This document shows, one piece after another, positions 1-5,480 of a stretch of 9,800 nt of DNA. The DNA is taken from assembly GCA_035636195.1 (NCBI GenBank), contig DASPZP010000050.1:1-9800 (forward strand). Reading direction: 5' to 3'. Numbering within the stretch: position 1 is the stretch's first letter; every line of letters begins with the position of its first letter. A program made the translations under genes and the position numbers. The notes below the pieces were generated by a model. It saw nothing but the letters and a program-made list of their open reading frames with translations, was not told where the DNA came from and ran no database searches. This DNA is from Anaeromyxobacter_A sp035636195. Lineage in GTDB: Bacteria > Myxococcota > Myxococcia > Myxococcales > Anaeromyxobacteraceae.

Positions 1-234
1 CGCCACCGCCGAGGCGGTGTTGCAGGCGACGACGAGCAGCTCGATCTCTCGCGCCACGAGGAAGCGCGCGTTCCGGAGCGAGTACTGCGTCACCACCTCC
101 GGCGACTTCGAGCCGTAGGGCACCCGCGCCGTGTCGCCCAGATAGACCGTATCGAGCGTGGGAAGGCGGTCGAGGATCGCCTTCTGAACGGTGAGCCCGC
201 CCACGCCCGAGTCGAAGATGCCGATGGTGCCCAT
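1..234 (-). CDS. murI: Glutamate racemase MurI, N-terminal part (runs off window start)
   Basis: MurI interconverts L- and D-glutamate in the cytoplasm and so supplies D-Glu for peptidoglycan. The visible 78 residues match the family N-terminus: GIFDSGVGGLTV at residues 5-16 (Asp8-Ser9), YLGDTARVPYGSKS at 31-44, and VVACNTASAVA at 68-78, where Cys71 is one of the two catalytic cysteines. The second cysteine and the C-terminal half lie beyond the window. The start is well fixed: ATG at 234-232, with an in-frame TAG only five codons upstream (249-247), which is also the stop codon of the preceding lipoprotein gene. An AGGA lies about 10 nt before the ATG. The 12-nt gap to the lipoprotein gene implies co-transcription from the promoter near position 1030. 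Family assignment is near certain from the motifs. Confidence 0.95.
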   Translation of the reverse strand, partial: MGTIGIFDSGVGGLTVQKAILDRLPTLDTVYLGDTARVPYGSKSPEVVTQYSLRNARFLVAREIELLVVACNTASAVA

Positions 235-246
235 GCGGCGGTCATC

Positions 247-978
247 CTACCGGCAGGAGACCGACGAGGAAATCAGCGTCGGCACGATGAAGTCGTCGTT
301 GGCCGCCTGGTGGTTGAAATTGAGGGGCTGGCAGAACTGGTACAGCGAGACGAAAGGAGTCGACGGGATCCCGGTGGGCTGCACGACCTGGATGAAGTCG
401 AGCCGGTACTGACCGAAGAGCGCCTTGTCGTAGGTGAGCACGGTGCCGCACGGGATGGCGGTCGGGGTGTTGTTCTGGTCGACGAGGTCGAACTGCACGT
501 TACCGGTCACGTCGACGAGCGAGAGCCAGACGAACGAGTTCGCTGGGCACGCGATGCCGCCCGGCAACGCGTAACTGATCTGGAACGGCGCCTGCACCGC
601 GCCGAGCGTGACGTCCAGCGCGACGTTGCCGCAGGAGGCGGTGCTCGTGCTGCGCGGCCCGTCCTCATAGAGGAGGTTGTTCGAGGCGTCGAAAGCGTCG
701 ACCAGCACGCTCACGTTCTCGCCGAAGAAGCCGGTGAGCGTGATGCCATCGGAGCTGGGGCCGTGGCAGGGGAAATGCCCCGCGAACGAGCCGTTCACGG
801 TCACGTCGACAGTGCTCACCCCCGCCTCGTCGCACGAGAGGAGCTGCCCGGTGGCGGTGGTGAACCCACCTTGCGGCTTCTGCCAGAACAGGGTGAGCGT
901 GCCACCGTTGTCGCAGCGAGACCTGCAGCCCGACAGGGCGAGGCCGAAGGTGCAAAGGAGCAGGAGGGCGCGTCTCAT
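247..978 (-). CDS. Cysteine-rich secreted lipoprotein, unknown function
   Basis: This 243-residue protein starts with a clear lipoprotein signal: MRR, a Leu-rich core, and the lipobox LALSGC with lipidated Cys18. Arg follows the Cys rather than Asp, so outer-membrane sorting is plausible. I do not recognise the mature domain. It reads as two diverged beta-rich units of about 100 residues (roughly 25-125 and 130-235). Each has a Cys, a hydrophobic beta segment, a 'PC' (Cys71, Cys177) and a later Cys (116, 216). With Cys22 and Cys242 this makes eight mature cysteines besides the lipidated one, so up to four disulfides are possible. Tandem Ig-like or carboxypeptidase-regulatory-like domains are a guess. 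The ATG at 978 is chosen because GAGG lies 6 nt upstream and the signal peptide begins there. A TTG at 1026 in the same frame would put 16 non-signal residues first and would lie upstream of the predicted transcription start. It precedes murI by 12 nt. Confidence 0.88.
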   Translation of the reverse strand: MRRALLLLCTFGLALSGCRSRCDNGGTLTLFWQKPQGGFTTATGQLLSCDEAGVSTVDVTVNGSFAGHFPCHGPSSDGITLTGFFGENVSVLVDAFDASNNLLYEDGPRSTSTASCGNVALDVTLGAVQAPFQISYALPGGIACPANSFVWLSLVDVTGNVQFDLVDQNNTPTAIPCGTVLTYDKALFGQYRLDFIQVVQPTGIPSTPFVSLYQFCQPLNFNHQAANDDFIVPTLISSSVSCR

Positions 979-996
979 GTCGTACCTCGTCGTACC
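979..996 (-). promoter_or_regulatory. Ribosome binding site inside a direct repeat
   Basis: Directly before the lipoprotein ATG, the mRNA-sense strand carries GGTACGAC twice, separated by GA. The Shine-Dalgarno-like GAGG spans the junction and ends 6 nt before the ATG, which supports the start at 978. The repeat lies in the short predicted leader (about 33 nt). It may be a small duplication or a protein or RNA binding site; the sequence does not decide. Confidence 0.5.
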
Positions 997-1021
997 GCGG
1001 GGCGCGGCTGCCAGGTCGTGG

Positions 1022-1038
1022 AGCAACCCATGTGCCAG
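1022..1038 (-). promoter_or_regulatory. Sigma-54 (-24/-12) type promoter for the lipoprotein-murI pair
   Basis: On the minus strand the sequence is CTGGCACATGGGTTGCT. The known RpoN consensus is YTGGCACG-N4-TTGCW. Here TGGCAC and TTGCT both match, and the invariant GG and GC are exactly 10 nt apart. The only departure in the core is A for the final G of TGGCACG. Placing GC at -13/-12 predicts transcription from about position 1011, giving a leader of about 33 nt before the ATG at 978, which is a sensible distance. Sigma-54 promoters need an enhancer-binding protein; a candidate upstream palindrome is listed separately. Expression of the lipoprotein and murI would then be conditional, unless murI also has another promoter. 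Confidence 0.62.
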
Positions 1039-1093
1039 GGACTAGGTCGCGCCGCTCCAGCGTTTTATTCACCAGGGCTGTGGTGTCCGAGGC

Positions 1094-1111
1094 ACGGCGT
1101 CGCCGCGCCGT
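1094..1111. repeat. GC-rich inverted repeat, possible activator site
   Basis: ACGGCG and CGCCGT form perfect 6-bp arms around six bases, with a nested perfect palindrome CGGCGTCGCCG at 1095-1105. It lies about 83-100 bp upstream of the transcription start predicted for the sigma-54-type promoter, the usual distance for an enhancer-binding-protein site. It is also 82 bp or more upstream of tolQ, so it could serve either direction. GC-rich palindromes arise easily by chance here, so the role is inference. Confidence 0.35.
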
Positions 1112-1140
1112 CACACGCGCTCGAACGAGGCCTCGCTTCC

Positions 1141-1168
1141 TTGGACGCCCCGCCGAACGCGTGCTAAT
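1141..1168 (+). promoter_or_regulatory. Weak candidate sigma-70-type promoter for the tol operon
   Basis: TTGGAC at 1141-1146 and GCTAAT at 1163-1168 are spaced by 16 nt. The -10 matches TATAAT in four of six positions and the -35 matches in three. Transcription from about 1175 would leave a leader of roughly 18-27 nt before tolQ. The surrounding sequence is very GC-rich, so this AT-containing patch is the best candidate I see, but the match is weak. Confidence 0.28.
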
Positions 1169-1192
1169 CCTCCACCGTTTCCCGATACTTGC

Positions 1193-1939
1193 GTGAGCCT
1201 GATGCCACCTCTACCTGCGCTGTCCCTCCCCGTCACGCTGGCCGCCGCGGCGGGAGGCGGGCTCGACTACCTCGAGATCGTCTCCCACGCCGGCCCGGTC
1301 GTGCTCGGCGTGCTGGTCCTCCTCATCCTGGCCTCGGTCGTCTCGTGGGCCATCATCCTGAAGAAGTGGCTGCACCTGCGCCGGGCGCAGGACGAGTCGG
1401 TCAGGTTCCTCGAGACCTTCTGGCAGTCGAAGCGGCTCGACGCCATCTACCAGGCCGCCGAGGCGCTCTCCGCCTCGCCGATCAGCCAGGTCTTCCGGGC
1501 CGGCTACGTCGAGCTCTCCAAGGTGACCGCCAGTCAGAAGAAGCCCGGCGACGACGCCATGAGCGAGCAGCTGGGCGGGATCGAGAACGTGGAGCGCGCG
1601 CTCAAGCGCGCCGCCGCGGCCGAGGTGACGCACCTCGAGGCGACGGTGCCGTTCCTCGGCACGACCGCCAGCGCCGCGCCCTTCATCGGCCTCTTCGGCA
1701 CCGTGTGGGGGATCATGCGGGCGTTCAACGACATCTACCAGATGGGCAACGCCAACCTCGCCACGGTGTCGAAGCCGATCAGCGAGGCGCTCATCGCCAC
1801 CGCCTTCGGCCTCGCGGCGGCGATCCCGGCCGTCGTCGCCTACAACTACTTCGTCTCGCGCATCCGGGTGCTGGACAGCGAGATGACGAACTTCAGCAAC
1901 GACTTCCTGAACATCGTCCGCCGGCATTTCTTCAGCTAG
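1193..1939 (+). CDS. tolQ: TolQ, proton-channel subunit of the Tol-Pal motor
   Basis: This is an inner-membrane protein of the MotA/TolQ/ExbB family that, with TolR, converts proton-motive force into movement of the transducer encoded downstream. It has 248 residues and three membrane segments (about 34-56, 152-176 and 197-220), with a large cytoplasmic region between the first two. The family core is obvious: TM2 has the stretch from Phe154 through IGLFGTVWGIM to 175, and TM3 has ALIATAFGLAAAIPAVVAYN at 199-218. Thr157 and Thr203 occupy the conserved polar positions of TM2 and TM3. The residues resemble ExbB too; TolQ is chosen because tolR and tolB follow. The start is either GTG at 1193 or ATG at 1202; neither has a strong Shine-Dalgarno, although GTGAG sits just before the ATG. 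TolR starts 10 nt after the stop. Confidence 0.93.
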   Translation: MSLMPPLPALSLPVTLAAAAGGGLDYLEIVSHAGPVVLGVLVLLILASVVSWAIILKKWLHLRRAQDESVRFLETFWQSKRLDAIYQAAEALSASPISQVFRAGYVELSKVTASQKKPGDDAMSEQLGGIENVERALKRAAAAEVTHLEATVPFLGTTASAAPFIGLFGTVWGIMRAFNDIYQMGNANLATVSKPISEALIATAFGLAAAIPAVVAYNYFVSRIRVLDSEMTNFSNDFLNIVRRHFFS

Positions 1940-1949
1940 GGCGCACCGC

Positions 1950-2405
1950 ATGGCGATCGGAACGAGCGGCTCGGGCCGCCAGACGCTCACCGAGATCAAC
2001 GTCACGCCGCTCGTCGACGTGATGCTGGTGCTGCTCATCATCTTCATGGTGACGGCGCCGCTCATCCAGCAGGGCGTCGAGGTGAAGCTGCCCGAGGCCA
2101 GGGCGCAGCCGGTGAAGGCCGAGGAGCAGAAGCTCGTCCTGTCGGTGAAGGAGGACAGGTCGATCTGGCTCGGCACCTCCGACCAGCCCGCCCGCGTCGC
2201 GCTCGACGAGCTCGAGGCGAAGCTGCGCGCCAACGTGCGCATCGCCAAGGACCACGAGCTCTACCTCATGGCCGATCGCAAGCTCCCCTACGGCTACGTG
2301 GTGGAGGTGATGGCGGCGGTGCAGCGCGCGGGGGTGACGAACCTCGGCATGATCACCGACCCGGTCCAGGCGCGCCGCGACGAGCGCGAGGGGGAGCGCC
2401 CGTGA
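1950..2405 (+). CDS. tolR: TolR, peptidoglycan-binding partner of TolQ
   Basis: TolR is a single-span inner-membrane protein of the ExbD/TolR family that forms the proton path with TolQ. The protein has 151 residues. A short cytoplasmic N-terminus leads into INVTPLVDVMLVLLIIFMVT (residues 16-35). Asp23 is the conserved protonatable residue, at the same position as in E. coli TolR. The periplasmic domain (about 45-140) has the usual pattern, with LDELEAKL at 91-98, then LYLMADRKLPYGYVVEVMAA and VTNLGMIT. The ATG at 1950 is preceded by AGGG at 1938-1941, which overlaps the tolQ stop. The end overlaps the next gene by 4 nt (GTGA), indicating translational coupling. ExbD is the alternative name; the tolB context favours TolR. 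Confidence 0.93.
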   Translation: MAIGTSGSGRQTLTEINVTPLVDVMLVLLIIFMVTAPLIQQGVEVKLPEARAQPVKAEEQKLVLSVKEDRSIWLGTSDQPARVALDELEAKLRANVRIAKDHELYLMADRKLPYGYVVEVMAAVQRAGVTNLGMITDPVQARRDEREGERP

Positions 2406-3166
2406 CGATGCCGGCTGCCCTGGCGCAGAGCCCGCTCCTCGTCCAGCGCGAGCGGCTCCTGCCGGTCATCCTCGTCTCGCTGGCGGTCCACGTGGGCCTC
2501 TTCACGGCGGCGTTCCTCCACCCGTCCACCCCGCAGGTCGACCTGTCGCAGAAGCCCATCGTGGCGAAGCTGGTGCGGCTCGGCGAGAAGCGGCCGAAGG
2601 AGTGGCTGCCGCGCAAGGACGAGGGCGCGCCCGCCGCCGCCGCACCGGAGACGGTGGCCGTCCCCGTGCCGCCCGTGGCTCCACCGGCCCCGCCGCCGGC
2701 GGCCAGGACGACCAAGCCCGCCCCGGCGCCTCCGGCCAAGGTCGCACCGCGCCCGGCGAATGGCGGCCGCTCGGACGTGCTCGCCTCCGTGCTCTCGCGC
2801 GTGAAGCGCGACCAGGCGCTCTCGAGCCCGGTCTACGGCGATCCCAACGGAGACCCCCGCGGCGACGCCAGCGAGGCGAGCGCGGGAGATCAGTATCTCG
2901 CCCTCGTCGAGCGTGCGCTGCGCGAGTCCTACGTCTTGCCCTCGACCCTCTCCGACCGCGACAGGATGCACCTGCAGGCGACGGTGGTCCTGTACCTCGA
3001 CCAGGATGGCCGCGTGCTGCGCTTCGGCTTCGAGACGAAGAGCGGCAATGGCGCCTTCGACGCGGCCCTGGAGCGCGCCATCCGAGCCGCGCGCATCCCG
3101 CCGCCGCCGGCCGAGCTCCGCAGGCGCTACCGCGAGGAAGGGCTCGGTGTGTTGTACCGTCCCTGA
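2402..3166 (+). CDS. TonB/TolA-type energy transducer (third component of the TolQR motor)
   Basis: This periplasm-spanning protein is anchored in the inner membrane and would carry TolQR motion to the outer membrane. It has 254 residues: one membrane helix at about 20-39 containing Ser26-x3-His30, the SxxxH signature shared by TonB and TolA for coupling to ExbB/TolQ; a basic stretch with KEWLPRK at 66-72; a Pro/Ala-rich linker at about 75-120; and a C-terminal TonB/TolA-like domain from about 163 (GDQYLALVERALRESY, GRVLRFGF, FDAALERAIRAARIPPPPAE). It occupies the tolA position but is short and lacks TolA's long Ala/Lys helix, so it looks more TonB-like. I leave the symbol blank for that reason. 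The GTG start at 2402 has GGGGGAG 5 nt upstream; the alternative ATG at 2408 is more distant. A 4-nt overlap with tolR suggests coupled translation. Confidence 0.88.
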   Translation: MTMPAALAQSPLLVQRERLLPVILVSLAVHVGLFTAAFLHPSTPQVDLSQKPIVAKLVRLGEKRPKEWLPRKDEGAPAAAAPETVAVPVPPVAPPAPPPAARTTKPAPAPPAKVAPRPANGGRSDVLASVLSRVKRDQALSSPVYGDPNGDPRGDASEASAGDQYLALVERALRESYVLPSTLSDRDRMHLQATVVLYLDQDGRVLRFGFETKSGNGAFDAALERAIRAARIPPPPAELRRRYREEGLGVLYRP

Positions 3167-3168
3167 TG

Positions 3169-3206
3169 CCCCTCACCCCGACCCTCTCCCCCGGCTGGGG
3201 AGAGGG
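3169..3206 (+). repeat. Dispersed palindromic element, copy A (hairpin before tolB)
   Basis: CCCCTCACCCCGACCCTC (3169-3186) runs into a perfect 10-bp inverted repeat: CCCTCTCCCC at 3182-3191 and GGGGAGAGGG at 3197-3206 around a 5-nt loop. The same sequence recurs, inverted, at 5479-5497 and 9117-9185. It fills nearly all of the 52-nt space between the transducer stop and tolB. No T-tract follows, so it is not a canonical terminator. The 3' arm ends just before the tolB ribosome site GGAG at 3211-3214, so an mRNA hairpin could affect tolB translation or protect mRNA ends. I know similar 'CCCTCACCC..CTCTCCCC' repeats from many Proteobacteria genomes from general memory only. Confidence 0.75.
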
Positions 3207-3218
3207 AGATGGAGCGAC

Positions 3219-4526
3219 ATGACCTCGAAGCAATCCCTCGTCCTCCTGCTCGCGTTCGCGCCGGCGCTCGCCGCGGCGCAGTCGCAGCGGGCCTACATCG
3301 AGATCGGCTCGGCGAACTTCCAGCCCTTGCCCATCGCGCTGGCGCCCTTCCGCGCCGAGCCGGGGGCGGAGGCCGTCGCGGCCGAGCTGAACGAGGTCCT
3401 GCGCAGCGACCTCGTCCTGTCCGGCATCTTCAAGGTGCTCGACCCGAAGGGCTTCCTGGCGGATCCCGCCGAGGGCTTCACCGCGCCGACGATCCGCTTC
3501 AGCCGCTGGAGCGACGTCGGCGCGGACGGGCTCGTCAAGGCGCTCGTGCGCCGCGTGGCGGGGGAGACGGTGGCCGACCTCCACCTGTTCGAGGTGCGGG
3601 CCGGGCGCGAGGTGCTGAGCCAGAGCAACCGGGGCGGGGCCGACGCGACGCGCCTGCTCGCCCACCGCGCCGCGGACGACATCGTGCAGTACTACACGCA
3701 CGAGCCGGGCGTGTTCCGCACGCGCCTGCTGGCCCTGCGCCGGCTCGCCGGCGGCAACCGTGAGCTCGTCGCGTTCGACGTGGACGGGCGGCGGCCGGAG
3801 GTGCTCCACCGCGACGCGGGCCTCGTGCTCCTCCCCGCCTGGCGGCCCGACGGGAAGGCAATCCTCTTCACCGCCTACCGGAGCGGGCGTCCGGAGCTCT
3901 GGACGCTCGACCTCGGCTCGCGCCGGCCGCAGCGGCTGCTCGGCCTCGGCGACCTCACCACCGGCGGGGTGTACTCGCCCGACGGCACCAAGATCGCCTT
4001 CACGGGCTCGGCCAACGGAAACTCCGACGTGTGGGTGGCGAACGCGGACGGCTCGGACCCGCGGCGGCTCACCACCGATCCCGCCATCGACGGCTCGCCC
4101 ACCTGGTCGCCCGACGGCAAGCGGCTCTGCTTCGTGTCGAGCCGCTCCGGGAATCCGCACCTGTACCTGATGAACGCCGACGGGTCGGGGCAGCGGCGCA
4201 TCACGTTCCAGGGCACCTACAACCAGACCCCGCGCTGGAGCCCGCGCGGCGATCTGATCGCCTTCACGGCGCGTGATGAGCGAAAGGTGTTCGACGTCTT
4301 CACCATCTCGCCCGACACCGGCAAGGTCCAGCGCGTGACGCAGGACCAGGGCCGCACCAACGAGGAGCCCACCTGGGCGCCGAACGGACGCCTCCTCGCG
4401 TTCACCAGCGATCGCAAGGGGCGGCCGCAGCTCGTGGTCTCTTCGCCGAACGGCGAGCAGCAGACGATCGTGACCGACGACGCGGCGGTGCTCGGCACGC
4501 CGGCCTGGGGGCCGCTCCCGCGCTAA
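3219..4526 (+). CDS. tolB: TolB, periplasmic beta-propeller of the Tol-Pal system
   Basis: TolB is a soluble periplasmic protein that in other bacteria binds Pal and connects it to the TolQRA motor. The protein has 435 residues, the normal length. A Sec signal peptide at about 1-21 (MTSKQ, hydrophobic core, cleavage likely after ALAAA) leads to the N-terminal alpha/beta domain (about 22-170; LNEVLRSDLVLSGIFKVLDP). At least five PD40 propeller repeats follow, each with a WSPDGK-like turn: WRPDGKAILF, YSPDGTKIAF, WSPDGKRLCF, WSPRGDLIAF and WAPNGRLLAF. The partial WGPLPR at the end should close the sixth blade. The ATG at 3219 gives the signal peptide and has GGAG 4 nt upstream. The frame stays open upstream to 2913, but that would overlap the transducer gene and hide the signal peptide. 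Pal, the usual next gene, is absent. Confidence 0.96.
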   Translation: MTSKQSLVLLLAFAPALAAAQSQRAYIEIGSANFQPLPIALAPFRAEPGAEAVAAELNEVLRSDLVLSGIFKVLDPKGFLADPAEGFTAPTIRFSRWSDVGADGLVKALVRRVAGETVADLHLFEVRAGREVLSQSNRGGADATRLLAHRAADDIVQYYTHEPGVFRTRLLALRRLAGGNRELVAFDVDGRRPEVLHRDAGLVLLPAWRPDGKAILFTAYRSGRPELWTLDLGSRRPQRLLGLGDLTTGGVYSPDGTKIAFTGSANGNSDVWVANADGSDPRRLTTDPAIDGSPTWSPDGKRLCFVSSRSGNPHLYLMNADGSGQRRITFQGTYNQTPRWSPRGDLIAFTARDERKVFDVFTISPDTGKVQRVTQDQGRTNEEPTWAPNGRLLAFTSDRKGRPQLVVSSPNGEQQTIVTDDAAVLGTPAWGPLPR

Positions 4527-4535
4527 AGGACGACG

Positions 4536-5480
4536 ATGAGACGCTGCGCCACCATCGACGTCGGCACGAACACCGTCCTGCTCCTCGTGGCCGAGGAGAC
4601 TCCGCCCGACGCGCAGGGCAGGCAGGCGTGGGCGCCGGTCGTGGAGCGGGCCGAGATCACGCGGCTCGGGCGCGGCGTCGACCGCGCCGGCGCGCTCGAG
4701 CCCGGCGCCATCCAGGACACGGTGGCGGTGCTGGCGCGCTTCGCGGCCGAGGCGCGCGCGCTCGGCGCCGCGGACATCGCCTGCGTGGCGACGAGCGCCG
4801 TCCGCGACGCCTCGAATGGCGAGGCCTTCTTCAGCGCCGCCCGCGCCGACGCCGGCCTCGCGCCGGAGGTCATCACCGGCCAGGAGGAGGCGCGCCTCGT
4901 CTGGGCGAACGCGTGGCGCGACTTCGGCGGCCCGGGCGGGCTGGCGGTGCTCGACGTCGGCGGCGGCTCGACGGAGCTGTGCCTGGGCGACGCGCCCGCG
5001 CCGCGAGCCCGCACGAGCGTGCAGATGGGGGCAGTGCGCCTCACCGAGCGCGTGGCGCCGCCCGATCCGCCGGACCCGGCGGCCCTGGCGCTCCTTCGAC
5101 TCCGCGCCACCGAGGCGCTCGGGCCGGCGGCGCGCGCCCTGCTCCAGGGCGCGCCGCGCCCGGCGCGCCTGGTGGGCATCGCTGGGACGGTGACCACCCT
5201 CGCCGCCGTGGCGCAGGCGCTGCCGCGCTACGACGCCGAGCGGGTCCACGGGAGCGAGCTCTCGCTCGCCGAGGTGGAGGCGCTCTTCGGGAGGCTGGCG
5301 GCGCTGCCGGTGCGGGAGCGGGCGCTCTTGCCGGGCATGGAGCCGAAGCGGGCCGACGTCATCGTGAGCGGCTGCGCCATCGTGATGGAGTCGCTGCGGG
5401 CATTGGGCTTCGAGAGGCTGACGGTGTCGGATCGCGGCGTCCGGTGGGGGCTCCTGTACGATCGGTTTGGCCATGGCTGA
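4536..5480 (+). CDS. Ppx/GppA-family exopolyphosphatase / pppGpp phosphohydrolase
   Basis: Members of this actin-like ATPase-fold family hydrolyse polyphosphate ends or pppGpp in the cytoplasm. The 314 residues show the full N-terminal domain set: IDVGTNT at 7-13 (phosphate loop 1), ATSAVRDASN at 85-94, ITGQEEARL at 113-121 with the catalytic-type Glu pair 117/118, LDVGGGSTEL at 139-148 (phosphate loop 2), GTVTTLAAVAQ, and the terminal LTVSDRGVRWGLLYDR. It stops at about 310 residues, so it is the short, two-domain form without the C-terminal HD-type extension of E. coli Ppx. Short forms of both activities exist, so I cannot choose between Ppx and GppA. AAAGGA lies 5 nt before the ATG, 9 nt after the tolB stop, so it is in the tol operon. 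Confidence 0.92.
   Translation: MRRCATIDVGTNTVLLLVAEETPPDAQGRQAWAPVVERAEITRLGRGVDRAGALEPGAIQDTVAVLARFAAEARALGAADIACVATSAVRDASNGEAFFSAARADAGLAPEVITGQEEARLVWANAWRDFGGPGGLAVLDVGGGSTELCLGDAPAPRARTSVQMGAVRLTERVAPPDPPDPAALALLRLRATEALGPAARALLQGAPRPARLVGIAGTVTTLAAVAQALPRYDAERVHGSELSLAEVEALFGRLAALPVRERALLPGMEPKRADVIVSGCAIVMESLRALGFERLTVSDRGVRWGLLYDRFGHG

Noticed and set aside
979..1026. A longer lipoprotein start at TTG 1026
   Set aside because: It adds 16 residues ahead of a good signal peptide, has no ribosome site, and lies upstream of the predicted transcription start near 1011.
310..1167. A 285-codon plus-strand open frame over the lipoprotein gene and intergenic region
   Set aside because: The minus-strand gene has a lipobox, patterned cysteines and a ribosome site. 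The plus frame has charged low-complexity sequence and no homology I recognise.
3182..3206. The hairpin before tolB as a rho-independent terminator
   Set aside because: No T-tract follows the stem, it lies within an operon of co-functional genes, and copies occur inside coding DNA.
2913..3218. An upstream extension of the tolB frame
   Set aside because: It overlaps the transducer gene, lacks a suitable start, and would bury the signal peptide. ATG 3219 has a ribosome site and gives the normal TolB length.
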